Counted from the first letter of the stretch, positions 52,051 through 62,867 are shown. The stretch: DNA of 64,000 bases from Saccharomycopsis crataegensis (GCF_037102585.1 NW_027043819.1:372001-436000); one strand, 5' to 3'. Notes: generated from the letters alone by a model not told the origin. Translations and numbers: made by a program.

Positions 52051-54576
52051 ATGATCATGTTTTCTGAACACTTCAACTCTCACACTATCCTGCCTGCCTC
52101 TCATCAGGTAATTAATAGTACAGGTATGAATGGTCTCGGAAACCAACCTTTTACCCAAAACCACAGAGGTTCGGTTAGCTCAATTCCATCATTATCATCT
52201 TCTCTCACTCAATCCAATGAATCGTTAAGGTTTGCTTCATCCAATGAGTCCCTCAGAATTGCCAAATCAAACGATTCTTTGAGAATTGCCATCAACAATG
52301 ATACAATTAGATACACCAATTCTAATGAAAACTTTAGAAAGGGAACTTTGAATTCTGCAAACCCTACCTCCAACCCTGGTATCAATAGTAACAAACCTCT
52401 CTCTTTGGATGGTGGATTTGTTAACTTCAGATCGACCAATTGGCAACAATCTCAACCACAACAACAACAACAGCCACAATATACATACCTTCAACAGAAC
52501 AATTATCAGCAAAATAGCATGCAATTCAACTCGAACCACAATAATGTCAACTCCAGTAGCTTTTTACCTACAGTGAATGATAGCTCTTTTGCTTATGTCG
52601 ACAACTTTGATAATGACAACATCTTGTTGGGGAGTAATCAATCTCAAACTTCTTCTACCAGTACATTGAATGTGCAAGAATTTAGAAAGTCTTCGGTTGG
52701 TAACGTCATGAATTTTGGTTTGAACTCTCTTGATGGTAACCAACAGATTGTCAATCCCTCTCAACAATATGATTCTGTCTATGTTGACAATGATCTTTCT
52801 TCTAGATTTAACTTATATTCTATAAACAGTCAATTTGATCAAAACATCCAAGTTCAACAGCAACAGCAACATCAATCTCAATCTCAACATCAATTCACTT
52901 CTTCATTGGGTGCCATTAATGATTATAGATTTGTTGAAAATCAGCAACAGCAACAGCAACCTTCCTTACGATCTGTTGGCTCTTTTAAGGATTTGAAAAA
53001 TGGAATAATCAACGAATCTTTGATTGAACAAAGATCTCTTGCCGATAATGATATGAATGGGTTGCATGGATCCAAGCATCATTACTTCAAGAGTCAATCT
53101 CTTAATTTATCTAAAATGCAATACTTGCCAACTGCTGACGATGCTACCAATGTTCAATTGAACAATAATGGTATGGATACTTTTATAAATGGTCACCGAC
53201 AAATCAACCATCGCCCTACTAGTAGTTTGACCATGGATAAAATGAATTTCGCTCCAATTTACGTTGATAATGGGACTATCATTAATTCTGGAAACGGTGT
53301 TCAAGCTCAACAACATCACCAAGCAATGCAAGTTCATCAACAAACATCTCAACAAAACATCAATATGCAAGCCATTAATGGCTCAAACAATGGCAATCCG
53401 AATAATAGCAACAATTCCAACAACATGAATTCCAACAGCAACAATAATCCTAAGCCATATAATGGTAGAAGAAAATCTGATCCAAAGAAAGATGATAAGA
53501 AATCTTCAGAAAAGGAATTGTTCAACAAGTATAAGAATGTGCCTTTTGAACAGTTGGAATCTAAGATTTTGAAACTTAGCGTTGATCAAAACGGTTGCCG
53601 TTTCTTGCAAAAGAAATTAGAAGACTCAACTACCGACAGAAAGTTGGTTATCGATATTATTTATCGTAAAATCAAGCCTAGCATCTATGAATTGGTGATT
53701 GATTCATTTGGTAACTATTTGATTCAAAAGATCTTTGAGTATTTGTCTGAAGAGCAACGCACAGAATTGATCAAGCTTTGCAGTGGTAGATTTGACGAAA
53801 TTTCTCTTAATCAGCATGGTACTAGAGCATTACAAAAGATGATTGAATACATTACCACTCAGGAACAAACTGACCTAATTGTCAATAACTTGTCCAATCA
53901 TGTGGTAAGGTTGATCAAGGATTTGAATGGTAATCACGTTATTCAAAAATGTTTGTTCAAGTTCAACTCCAAGAATTGTCAATTTATCATCAATGGTATC
54001 TGCTCTAGCGTGGTCGAAGTTGCTACACACCGTCATGGTTGTTGTGTTTTACAAAAATGTCTTGATCGTTCCAATGAAACCCAATTTGTCAAATTAGGAC
54101 AAGAAGTTTTGAAAAATGGGTTGGTGTTGATGCAAGATCCTTTTGGTAACTATGTTATCCAATATCTCTTACCAAAGATGCGTTATGAATTGACTCCTAA
54201 CTTTGCCGAACTCATTGGGAAACAGATCATTGGTAGATTGGAAGATTTGTCCATCCAAAAATTTGCCTCCAATGTTGTAGAAAAATGTTTGAAGTATATC
54301 AATACCGATACCGAACTTCGTGATATCTTGGTTGAAGAAGTGTTGAATTTCAACAACTTGGCTTCTGTTTTGAAAGATCCATATGGTAATTATGTTGTCC
54401 AAACTGCCTTGGAAGTGGCTGATGGTGACTTGAGAAATAAGGCCATTGATAAAATTGGTGCTTTGATGCCATTTGTGAAAAATACACCATACGCTAGAAA
54501 GATTCAACAGCGGATCACAGAAGCTGAGGCCAATAAGAAAAGAGATTCTTTTGTTGAAAGACAAGGTAGAAACTAA
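52051..54576 (+). CDS. Pumilio (PUF) RNA-binding protein, Puf4/Mpt5-like
   Basis: An 841-residue post-transcriptional regulator that binds 3'UTR UGUA-type motifs and recruits Ccr4-Not. The N-terminal ~480 residues are Gln/Asn/Ser-rich low complexity, with imperfect S-N-E/D-S-L-R repeats around residues 48-80. Eight PUF repeats run from about 500 to 830. Their RNA-contact cores include NGCRFLQKKL, FGNYLIQKIF, HGTRALQKMI, NGNHVIQKCL, HGCCVLQKCL, FGNYVIQYLL, FASNVVEKCL and YGNYVVQTAL. ThrHisArgHisGly at repeat 5 favours Puf4/Puf5 over Puf3, but I cannot choose between them. ATGATCATG gives two possible starts two codons apart. Confidence 0.93.
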   Translation: MIMFSEHFNSHTILPASHQVINSTGMNGLGNQPFTQNHRGSVSSIPSLSSSLTQSNESLRFASSNESLRIAKSNDSLRIAINNDTIRYTNSNENFRKGTLNSANPTSNPGINSNKPLSLDGGFVNFRSTNWQQSQPQQQQQPQYTYLQQNNYQQNSMQFNSNHNNVNSSSFLPTVNDSSFAYVDNFDNDNILLGSNQSQTSSTSTLNVQEFRKSSVGNVMNFGLNSLDGNQQIVNPSQQYDSVYVDNDLSSRFNLYSINSQFDQNIQVQQQQQHQSQSQHQFTSSLGAINDYRFVENQQQQQQPSLRSVGSFKDLKNGIINESLIEQRSLADNDMNGLHGSKHHYFKSQSLNLSKMQYLPTADDATNVQLNNNGMDTFINGHRQINHRPTSSLTMDKMNFAPIYVDNGTIINSGNGVQAQQHHQAMQVHQQTSQQNINMQAINGSNNGNPNNSNNSNNMNSNSNNNPKPYNGRRKSDPKKDDKKSSEKELFNKYKNVPFEQLESKILKLSVDQNGCRFLQKKLEDSTTDRKLVIDIIYRKIKPSIYELVIDSFGNYLIQKIFEYLSEEQRTELIKLCSGRFDEISLNQHGTRALQKMIEYITTQEQTDLIVNNLSNHVVRLIKDLNGNHVIQKCLFKFNSKNCQFIINGICSSVVEVATHRHGCCVLQKCLDRSNETQFVKLGQEVLKNGLVLMQDPFGNYVIQYLLPKMRYELTPNFAELIGKQIIGRLEDLSIQKFASNVVEKCLKYINTDTELRDILVEEVLNFNNLASVLKDPYGNYVVQTALEVADGDLRNKAIDKIGALMPFVKNTPYARKIQQRITEAEANKKRDSFVERQGRN

Positions 54577-55407
54577 TTCAACATGGTTATGGGATTAGTT
54601 TTTGTTGTCTTTTTTTTTCGTTTCTTTCCTATTTTTTTTTTTTATTTTTTTTCATTGTTATTATTAATGACTTCTTGAGAATATATATTATACCTTGCCT
54701 TCTACTCCCATTCTCACTTTCATGCACTCTTGTTATTTTCCTCCATTGCACTTTTTCTTTTCATTTCTTTGTGTGTTATTTTCGTCTTTGGTTTGTTAGA
54801 TCATTATTGTTGCTTTATTATTATTTGGTTATCTAAAGACTTCTCTTTTGAATTACGGAAACAACTTTTTTGAAAAAAGATACAGGTGAAATGATAGTTT
54901 TATTGGCACCGGAAAAAAAGTTATGTGGAATGAAGTCCTTGAAAAAAAAAAAAAAGAGTTTACTTCTTATTAAGTGGCTCTTGTTTTTTCCATTTTGACA
55001 TGACGAACTGTTGATTTTCTTCTTTTTGTTGACTGTGTTTTGGTTGTTTTTTTGTTTTATTTTTTATCTTTGTATTTTTCTTGATCATTTTTTACATATA
55101 TTATATCTTATATTATAAATCAGATTTTATAAATCAAATGTGGTGTATATACTTTTTATCTATATACTTAGCCTTTGTAAGAAGTTTGATTTCTTAGGCT
55201 CTTCAAAAATGTGTCATGATCATCATCAGACAGGAAAAAAAAATGAAGAAAAAAAAAAAAAAAAAAAGTGAAAAAATCAGTCAACATCATCGGAAAAAAT
55301 GAATCATACCCATCGGTTTTTTTCCTCCCCACCATTTCAACCCATTTCTAATTGGTTTGCCATTTCTCAAGCAAACCTTTTTTTCCCCCTATCATCTATA
55401 TAAAAAA
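54577..55407. other. Puf 3' region and ARO2 promoter
   Basis: This is 831 bases, very T-rich in the first half (likely the long Puf 3'UTR), with A-tracts at 54938 and 55235-55267. TATATAAA occurs only 10 bases before the ARO2 ATG, too close to be its TATA box. No perfect Gcn4 site (TGACTC) was seen. Confidence 0.45.
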
Positions 55408-56671
55408 ATGTCTAGCTTTGGTACCTTGTTCCGTATGTATTACAAGATATATTAATTAATTTTTTTGCGTCTACAGTCCACAACGTTGCTTGGTTTTGTT
55501 TTATTTTGTGTTTATGCCCGTCTGTTTGTGGTCCACCGGAAAAGGTTACTAACATGATAATGTAGGTGTTACCACTTACGGTGAATCTCACTGTAAATCT
55601 GTTGGTTGTATTGTTGATGGTGTTCCACCAGGATTGGATCTTACTGAAGAAGACATCCAGCCACAGTTGACCAGAAGAAGACCAGGCCAGTCGAAATTGT
55701 CTACCCCAAGAAACGAAAAGGATAAGGTTGCCATCCAGTCCGGTACCGAGCATGGCAAGACTTTAGGTACTCCTATTGGTATGATGGTGCTCAACGAAGA
55801 CCACAGACCTAAGGACTATTCTGAAACCGACGTTTACCCAAGACCTTCTCATGCCGACTACACTTACTTGCAAAAATACGGGATCAAGGCCTCCAGTGGT
55901 GGTGGTAGATCTTCTGCTAGAGAAACCATTGGTAGAGTCGCTGCTGGTGCCATCGCCGAAAAGTTTTTGCAAAAAGCCCACGGGGTGGAAATTGTTGCCT
56001 TTGTTTCTGCTGTTGGGTCCGCCGCCATCAACAGAGACCCATCTAGTCCAGAATTCCAAGATTTATTAGAAAACATCACCAGAGAAAAAGTCGACACTTT
56101 CGACCCAATCAGATGTCCTGACCCAGTGGTTGCTGAGCAAGCCACCAAGATTGTCGAAGAAACCAGAGATGCCAATGACTCCATCGGTGGGGTGGTGACT
56201 TGTGTCGTGAGAAACTTGCCAACCGGTTTAGGTGAACCAGCTTTTGACAAATTGGAAGCCTTGTTGGCCCATGCCATGTTATCGATTCCTGCCACCAAGG
56301 GTTTTGAAATCGGTTCTGGTTTCTACGGTGTCAGCATCAAGGGCTCCAAGCATAATGATGCCTTCTATTTGGACCCATCCACTGGTAGATTCAGAACAAA
56401 GACTAACTATTCCGGGGGTATTCAAGGGGGTATTTCCAACGGTGAAAACATTTACTTCTCTGTTGCCTTCAAGCCACCAGCCACCATTTCTCAAGAACAA
56501 CAGACCGCTTCTTACGAAGGGAAAGATGGTGTTTTGAAGGCCAGAGGTAGACACGATCCAAATGTCGTCCCTAGAGCTGTTCCTATTGTTGAAGCCATGA
56601 CTGCCTTGGTCTTGGCTGATAGTTTATTGATCCAGAAATCAAGAGAATACGGCAAATCCATGCTCCAATAA
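55408..56671 (+). CDS. ARO2: chorismate synthase, one intron
   Basis: The last enzyme of the shikimate pathway converts 5-enolpyruvylshikimate-3-phosphate to chorismate, the aromatic amino acid precursor. In fungi it carries its own flavin-reducing activity. Exon 1 is 55408-55432 (25 nt) and exon 2 55566-56671, giving 376 aa, exactly the S. cerevisiae length. The 133-nt intron has GTATGT, TACTAAC (55547) and TAG. The join gives [17 protein letters not shown], the family signature. [20 protein letters not shown] and the FMN-binding [15 protein letters not shown] are intact. Codon use is moderately biased towards TTG, GGT and AAG. It is complete and has no anomaly. Confidence 0.97.
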
Positions 56672-57142
56672 AAGAGTCGATGTGGACATGTTCTTTTATT
56701 TGTGTTTATTATTATTATATGTATAAAAACTGATCGCCAGTATGAATTCCTTTAATGTAAAAGGTGTATGAATAAAATACATAGTTATTACACTGATGAA
56801 GTAAATGAATGAAGTCATGGCCCTACGCCAATGCTGGTGATGAAATGAAAAGGCTCATGTGACAACCACGGTTTATTGGTTTTCGTTTTTTTTTTTTTTT
56901 TTTTTTTTTAAGGAAAAAAATCTAATCAAAAACAAGGCGTACAAAGACCTCTCCCCGATATAATAATCTCTAGTTTCTTTATTTTTTTTGTGTTCTCTTC
57001 TTGGACAGAACCCAATTGCTATAACAATTTTATTTTTTTTGTTTTTCTAATATTCTTTTCTTCTTGTACTTTTTTTAATTGATCTTTTTTTTTTCTTTTT
57101 TTTTCTTTCTCATCTCAACTCCAGTGCTTTATCACATCAGCA
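56672..57142. other. ARO2-THP3 intergenic region
   Basis: This is 471 bases between two plus-strand genes, with a 25-base T-tract at 56885-56909 and a T-rich THP3 leader. No gene was seen. Confidence 0.45.
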
Positions 57143-58645
57143 ATGTCCCACTACAATGAAGTTCAACCAACCAAGTTGTCGGGGACAAAAAACGTAAATA
57201 ACTCCTCCTCTTCAAAGAAAACCATTGAAAAAGCGGCAGGAGGAGGGTATCCTGAGGCCTTGAAGAGATTCTCATTGGATTGTTTCAACCGTTGTGATAT
57301 TTTGAAGTTCGATGCTGCAAAGAAGAATAAAGTGAAGGAAGAACTCAAGTCTTTAATTGAACAAGCAATGAAGGAGGGGAAGGTATTGACCAATAATTGG
57401 AGACTACAAAAGTTACCTTCGTTCGATGCATCGTTCCCTTTGAACTTGGTGAGCAACATGCCAGAATACACCGCCAATGAGAAGGAGCAGGAGGTGGTTA
57501 CTAACAAACCAAACAAAAAAAGGCCACACCAACATTCAAAGAATGATTATGACTCAGAAACCCGTAAAAGAATGAGGAGTGAAAGATTCCAGAAAGAACT
57601 AGCCCATAAAGAACCGCAGCAGCGGGCGAAGATCGAGACCCCTGCCAGTGCTGATGATAGACTAGTCGGTACTTGCCAAACTTTGGAAAAACGTTACTAT
57701 AGATTGACATCAGAAGCTGTCCCAGAAAAAGTTAGACCACCGGAAGTTTTGGAAAAAGCTTTGGAGTTCGTATTAAATAAGTTCAACACTAACAGCGCGG
57801 TGAAATATAATTATGTTTGTGATCAATTGAAATCGATCCGTCAAGATTTGACGGTGCAGTTGATTGAAGATGATTTTACCGTTAAAGTTTACGAAACCCA
57901 CGCGAAAATCGCCATCGATAACGATGATCTAGGAGAATTCAACCAGTGTCAGACTAGGCTCCAAGTGCTTTATAATAAAGAGGGGGTTGAAGGCAAGAAT
58001 AAATTGGAATTTTTGAGTTATCGAATTTTATATTTTATTCTTACGAATAATCAATCAGAAATATTCAAAACGAAGCTATTTGAATTACTTGAAGAACCCC
58101 GGGGATTTTCGGAAAAAAAAAGAATTATTGGTGGTTCTGAAAAGAAAAAAGGAAGGGCAAATTTACCAAATATGAAGTTAGAGAAAGAAAAGGTTGCGCG
58201 AGTCAAGATGAGAATGAATAATGTTTTCATTGATTATGCTTTGAGGATTTTTGACGCTTTAGTTATCAACAATTATGTCGGGTTTTATCGTAATTACCTG
58301 AAGATTGTGAAGTTGAACAAATCCAGAACTTATAACCAAGCTTTTGACACTTTTATCAAATTGATGGCGAATATCCTTGAAAAATGCCGTATCAGAACTC
58401 TATACACAATGTCGGGGGTTTACAGAAGTTTGAACCTTCCTGCCATCGAAAAACAATTGAAATTCGATTCTCCTGACCAACTCGATGAGTACATGGTGAA
58501 AAAAGGGCTCAACCATCTCGTGAAAACTGGTAGGACCTCTAAAGGGGAGGTGAAAATCCTTGATTTTACTAATAGTCAGACCAAAAATAGAATCCTTGCA
58601 ATTTATAAGAAATCTTACAAAGTTGATATTAAGGGACAAATATAA
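57143..58645 (+). CDS. THP3: SAC3/GANP-family transcription-splicing factor
   Basis: Thp3 pairs with Csn12 in a PCI-type complex linked to transcription elongation and splicing. The 500 residues (S. cerevisiae 470) start with a Lys/Ser-rich segment. WRLQKLPSFDASFPL comes near residue 90, then a Lys/Arg nuclear-type stretch. The SAC3/GANP core spans about 170-480 with the signatures GTCQTLEKRYYRLTSEA, VRPPEVLEKAL, YNYVCDQLKSIRQDLTVQ and YETHAKIAIDNDDLGEFNQC. A basic insert (KKRIIGGSEKKKGRA) lies in the PCI part. The only other family members, Sac3 (much larger) and Rpn12-like proteins, fit less well. Confidence 0.92.
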   Translation: MSHYNEVQPTKLSGTKNVNNSSSSKKTIEKAAGGGYPEALKRFSLDCFNRCDILKFDAAKKNKVKEELKSLIEQAMKEGKVLTNNWRLQKLPSFDASFPLNLVSNMPEYTANEKEQEVVTNKPNKKRPHQHSKNDYDSETRKRMRSERFQKELAHKEPQQRAKIETPASADDRLVGTCQTLEKRYYRLTSEAVPEKVRPPEVLEKALEFVLNKFNTNSAVKYNYVCDQLKSIRQDLTVQLIEDDFTVKVYETHAKIAIDNDDLGEFNQCQTRLQVLYNKEGVEGKNKLEFLSYRILYFILTNNQSEIFKTKLFELLEEPRGFSEKKRIIGGSEKKKGRANLPNMKLEKEKVARVKMRMNNVFIDYALRIFDALVINNYVGFYRNYLKIVKLNKSRTYNQAFDTFIKLMANILEKCRIRTLYTMSGVYRSLNLPAIEKQLKFDSPDQLDEYMVKKGLNHLVKTGRTSKGEVKILDFTNSQTKNRILAIYKKSYKVDIKGQI

Positions 58646-59009
58646 AACACGGTGGTCTAACTTTTGCTGCTGTGATTTGCTTTTTGCTAATGTTTTCATT
58701 CTTGCAAAACCAGCCATAAATTTCGTGAGTATTTTTTTTTTGTGGTTATCCATGAGTGTTTTTGGCTACCTGTGAGTATTTGATCTACATCACTATCATC
58801 TTTCTTTGATATCCCTCTGCGTGTGGCCTATTTTTTGGATCGTAAGCCTACATATAGATTTTGTATAAGTATCTTCCATAGTTTTACGTAAGTTGTATTT
58901 CTTATTATTGCTTAAATACGAATATATTTGATAATAATTTCGTCATACCATCTTCTTAAATTAAATATCATCGTTTCCTTTATTTTTTTTTTTTTTTTGT
59001 TTGTTTTGT
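58646..59009. other. convergent THP3/YUH1 3' region
   Basis: This is 364 bases between two gene ends, with a 20-base T-tract at 58982-59000. No gene was seen. Confidence 0.5.
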
Positions 59010-59732
59010 TCAAGCAATCAACCCCATCAAATTGAATTTCAATTGGTTTTGTTCATTGGCAATCTCCATATAATGCTGAATCTTGTCAACCACCAGAGCT
59101 TCCTCCAATAAATCCCCATCGGCACCGCTTTCTCCTAAATCAATCGGTCCGTTTCTTCTCCCGTCCAATTCGTATAAATGGTTATCTTTGGCATTATAGA
59201 CAAAACTGATGAAATGTAAACCAACCTCATCGTCCGGTTGTGGCGCTTCAGTTTGTCCATCTTGCGCCGCTTCAGTATACTCGCCTTCTAATTGTCCAAT
59301 CAACAAGGTTCTTGAGTCAAAATCACGCGTCGATTGCAATTTGCCCAAGAGGGTTGCCAATTTAGAGTCTGGTACTAAACCTCCATTACCTGGGGTGGCG
59401 GTGTTGGAAACCGCATGGAGCAAAGCGTATAACCCACAAGCGTTCTTGATTCGTTGAGGAAACCAGTAAATTTTCTCATCTTGGGGGTTGCTAGGAATTT
59501 CGTAGGCGTTGCGGCTAGAATCTTCTTGCTTCTTTAATGTTTCGAAAGCGTCATCAATAGGGAACAAAAGAACGATGGCCTTGATGGGTCTAGGAATAAA
59601 GCTTGTAAGATCAGGGTCGGTCAACGAGTAAATGTCCGTGAATTCAATATGTTGAGAAACCCCTAACGAATGGGCCAAATTGGTGAAGATTGAAGGATCT
59701 GATTCCAATGGGACAACTGATCTCGAGGGCAT
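59010..59732 (-). CDS. YUH1: ubiquitin C-terminal hydrolase
   Basis: A 240-residue UCH-family (C12) cysteine protease that releases small adducts from ubiquitin and Rub1 C-termini (S. cerevisiae Yuh1 is 236). The catalytic set is visible: Gln93 (oxyanion), Cys99 in KNACGLYALLHAVSN, His173 in GLHFISFVY and Asp190 in LYELDGRRNGP. The crossover loop (about 145-165) is Gln/Glu/Ala-rich. The start MPSRSVVPLESDPSIFTNLA matches the family N-terminal strand. The ATG is the first in frame. Confidence 0.95.
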   Translation of the reverse strand: MPSRSVVPLESDPSIFTNLAHSLGVSQHIEFTDIYSLTDPDLTSFIPRPIKAIVLLFPIDDAFETLKKQEDSSRNAYEIPSNPQDEKIYWFPQRIKNACGLYALLHAVSNTATPGNGGLVPDSKLATLLGKLQSTRDFDSRTLLIGQLEGEYTEAAQDGQTEAPQPDDEVGLHFISFVYNAKDNHLYELDGRRNGPIDLGESGADGDLLEEALVVDKIQHYMEIANEQNQLKFNLMGLIA

Positions 59733-60876
59733 TGTTTTAAAATGATATGAAATTGCTACCTTTATTACAGAGATTGCTTGCCAGAATCATCGCCTCATCA
59801 ATATTTTTTGCTTTGTGAAAAAAAAAAAAAAAAAAAAGACCAAAAAATCTTAAAATCAAAACCTGATAATCGCACTGAGGAAACGAGCAAAACGACGTGC
59901 GATAAATTGTAGTTTGAATGGTTATTTACGAAAGATTGTGGATTTACAGAGATTAAAAATATCAAAATAAAGAACAAAAAAGGCTAAAAAAAATAAGTAA
60001 AATGATTTGAAATATAAACCCCAAGCGAAACAGATATTAGAGATAGAAGTAAATATTCTAATACTATATTATAAAGGGTTTTTTAATTTTCTCTCCTTCC
60101 GGCCATTTGTGCCTATTCAAAGATCGATGCATACTTTTATGGCTTGGTAATCCAGAAGTGGGTTAAATACTGAAGAAGAGAAAACTCCAAAAAGAAGAGG
60201 AGAGAGAGTAAAAAAAATTTTTTCCTAGGCCTTTATATACCCGCGGAAGCATGGTGTTTGCAGCCCTGGTGGGGGAACCCCGACTACTACACAGCATGCC
60301 GCCATTCGTCAATATTATATGCTTTCTTCAATATCCTTTTTGGTGGCCGTGCGAGAAGGAATTGGGAATTAATTTGTGATGTTATGGTCATTTTTAACCG
60401 TTTACGTACTTTTGATTATGATGTTTGAATTTCATGAGGAGAAGAGAAAAGAAAATTAGATAAATAACTCAACAAGATAGAATTACTTTTTACATTCTTC
60501 CATGAACATTCAGGTTAGTGACAACACAAAGCTGCTCTGGTAGTTGTCCCAAACACATAACATACTGACAGCTAATAGCTGAAGTACCTTTGAGTGAAAC
60601 TTTTACTGAGGAGGCTCAATTGATGGATCGGGATCGAATGGACCAAACGATCTCTTAATTTGATAGTACCACTACTACTATCATGCAATATCTTATAAGT
60701 CAAATTAATCAAGTTAGGTGATATAAAGCTAGAGATTTGGAAATCTAAGATTCTCAGTATTTTTTGTGTCATTATTTTTCTTACAATTTAAAATGCCCGT
60801 CAATCAAAGAAAAAACGAATATGAACATTCTTCTTTATTATAAGCTATGTACAATGCTGTGAAATGTTTCTCCCAC
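59733..60876. other. YUH1 upstream region, 1.1 kb
   Basis: No supported gene. A compact GC-rich patch with TATATA (60228-60310, CTTTATATACCCGCGG, then GTGGGGGAACCCCGAC) stands out from the surrounding AT-rich DNA but leads into no ORF. It could be the distal YUH1 control region or the promoter of an unrecognised non-coding RNA. Confidence 0.4.
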
Positions 60877-61884
60877 CTAGAGTTGAAGTTTTTCAGATCT
60901 TTGTGGTAATCTGGCAGCGATCTTATCCCAATCAATGGATTCCCAAACTCTTTCCAAATATTGTTTTTTACCAAAGACACCATAATCGTGCAAGTAAGCC
61001 TTTGGTGAAGCGTCAATGGCTAATATTGGCACAAATTGTCTCTTAGTGGCATGGTGTATACTTTTAGCTTCGTCAACTGTTTCGATCAAAGTATTTTGGA
61101 ATGAGTATTCCAACTTATTTTTCTTTTTCTGTTCTTCTTCATAAGCCAATTTTGCTTCAGGATCTTTCAATTTGTTTTCTTGTTCTTTGGTATGGTGGAA
61201 TAATTTCAAATCGTCCAAATATTTGGAGGCATTGGAGTTTGGTTGACCACAGTTGTAAGTGTTCAAAACAAACATTGTTTCGTAAACGTCGGCTCTTCTA
61301 ACCAACTTCTCCACGACCAACCAGGCAAAACCATCACCCTTGATGGCCATAGCAGAGTTGAGTAACAAGGTCTTGAATTCTACTATTGATCCAAATGAAT
61401 CTACCAACCAGTCTTTCAAGTTGTTGTTAGTTGGCACGTTGCTAATAGCGCTGTTTCTGTTCAACACCGGTCCCGCAAGCAAATCTTTAACAGTGGCCTT
61501 TGGTGGTAATGCCACTTCTTCAGAGCTGTTGAAAGTATTTATTGGGGCAAGACATTCCAAGGCAAACTTGGTATTGTATAATAATGAAGCATTTTCATAT
61601 AATGATCTCTTGATTGGTTCCTTGTAAAAAGTAGAAATTATGTCTTCCAAACTGCCACCGGCTACACCATCGGTGGATTCTTTGTTCAAATTATTCACAT
61701 AGCTTTGGGCTCTAGAGTACCAGGCACTTTCCAAACCTTTGGCGGAATACAAGCCCTTGAGACCGGTATCTTTCAATTCATCAATAGTTTCAATCTTTGG
61801 AACAGTGTGCAATGATCTTTGGGATGCTATGCTGTTCAACACAGATCTTGATGACTTGGTCCCTATTTGCAAAGATCTAAGCAT
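60877..61884 (-). CDS. mitochondrial small-subunit ribosomal protein (Mrp1/Rsm26, mS43/mS42)
   Basis: A 335-residue protein of the iron-superoxide-dismutase-fold mitoribosomal family. The N-terminus MLRSLQIGTKSSRSVLNS is a basic, Ser-rich presequence. The SOD-like first half has the helical hairpin (KGLESAWYSRAQSYVNNLNK) and LLYNTKFALECLAP. The second half has SFGSIVEFKTLLLNSAMA, then GDGFAWLV and VLNTYNCGQP. The C-terminus ends in an ID-(WDKI)-type segment, and the SOD metal ligands are not conserved. Length favours Mrp1 (321) over Rsm26 (266), but I cannot separate the paralogues by eye, so no symbol is given. Confidence 0.85.
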   Translation of the reverse strand: MLRSLQIGTKSSRSVLNSIASQRSLHTVPKIETIDELKDTGLKGLYSAKGLESAWYSRAQSYVNNLNKESTDGVAGGSLEDIISTFYKEPIKRSLYENASLLYNTKFALECLAPINTFNSSEEVALPPKATVKDLLAGPVLNRNSAISNVPTNNNLKDWLVDSFGSIVEFKTLLLNSAMAIKGDGFAWLVVEKLVRRADVYETMFVLNTYNCGQPNSNASKYLDDLKLFHHTKEQENKLKDPEAKLAYEEEQKKKNKLEYSFQNTLIETVDEAKSIHHATKRQFVPILAIDASPKAYLHDYGVFGKKQYLERVWESIDWDKIAARLPQRSEKLQL

Positions 61885-62321
61885 ATTTTATCTATGTGTG
61901 TATTTTTCTTTCCCTGATAAAGTGTTCACCAAAATATTCTATCAGCACCGATCGTTCAATTTTATTATTGTGAGTTTCTTCAAAAATTGCAGAAGAAAAA
62001 AAAAAAAAAATTGAAAAATGTTGCCCGGCTGGAAATATATGATGCTTGCAGAATGATACATACATCTGCGTTTACCAAAACTGCCCAATGGGATCCTGAT
62101 AAGTTAAGCTGTCAGTAAATATCATAAAATTTACACTACGAATGGATAAACTTGATTAAAAACTGAGGAAATAATAAGAATCATAATATTAAAAGCGAAA
62201 AATTACTATTCAATTGAGCGAAATGAGTCAACAATAGATAAAAGGAGATCGAGGAGAATTGAAGAAGTATTTGTGTCAAACAAATCGAAAAAAAAAAAAA
62301 AAAAAAAAGAAAATGAGTAAA
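61885..62321. other. upstream region of the mitoribosomal gene
   Basis: This is 437 bases between two minus-strand genes, A-rich, with A-tracts at 61996-62010 and 62289-62308. No gene was seen. Confidence 0.45.
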
Positions 62322-62867
62322 TTAGTAATAGTATCTGCAGCCAGCTTCACAAACGCCATAGATAACTGTTAAACCAGTAACTTGCCAGCAGTTTTGAACA
62401 GCATTGGAACCTTCTCTGAAGAGCTCACAAGTGTTCAAACATTGTGCCAAACCGTAGGTACCATCACGTTTTTCAGCATGAACTTCACCAGAGGATACTT
62501 CAGTTTTCATTTCAGAATCAATTTCTGAATCAATACTGGAGTCTGGGTTGTTCAAAACGTACAAATATTGGGCTTCCAATTCGATTTGAGTATCACTTTT
62601 TTGTTTGACGGCCATGTTGTTGTGTGGTTGGATATAATTAGTGAAGTTCCCTTCCATGGAGTAACCACACAAGGCTTTTCTAGCAGCTTGGTACCAGAAA
62701 GTGCTATTCAAGGATTGAAAGGTTGGGGTTTCGGAAAGACAAGTACCAAAGTTTTGGAATCTGTGGGTAGCATCGTTACACATGTTACCTAACATACCGG
62801 CAGATGGAGCAGCCTCAGTGAGAGCGATCAATGGGGCGGTGAGAGTTAAGATTTGGGTGAGTTGCAT
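62322..62867 (-). CDS. secreted cysteine-rich proprotein with Kex2-type site
   Basis: A 181-residue protein with a signal peptide (about 1-20, LTAPLIALTEAAP). The N-terminal part has Cys30, Cys43 and Cys67 and two N-glycosylation sites. An acidic low-complexity spacer (about 106-132, DSSIDSEIDSEM) ends in EKR (133-134), a textbook Kex2 cleavage site. The C-terminal 47 residues carry five cysteines (143, 147, 160, 173, 177: C-x3-C-x12-C-x12-C-x3-C) and end RYYY. This two-chain design with a removable spacer suggests a processed extracellular protein. I recognise no family. A secreted effector, a killer-like factor or a wall protein are all possible. There is no GPI signal. A (TA)n tract at 62984 lies in its promoter. 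Confidence 0.85.
   Translation of the reverse strand: MQLTQILTLTAPLIALTEAAPSAGMLGNMCNDATHRFQNFGTCLSETPTFQSLNSTFWYQAARKALCGYSMEGNFTNYIQPHNNMAVKQKSDTQIELEAQYLYVLNNPDSSIDSEIDSEMKTEVSSGEVHAEKRDGTYGLAQCLNTCELFREGSNAVQNCWQVTGLTVIYGVCEAGCRYYY

Noticed and set aside
55394-55403. TATATAAA as the ARO2 TATA box
   Set aside because: It ends a few bases from the ATG, too close to direct a transcript containing the start codon.
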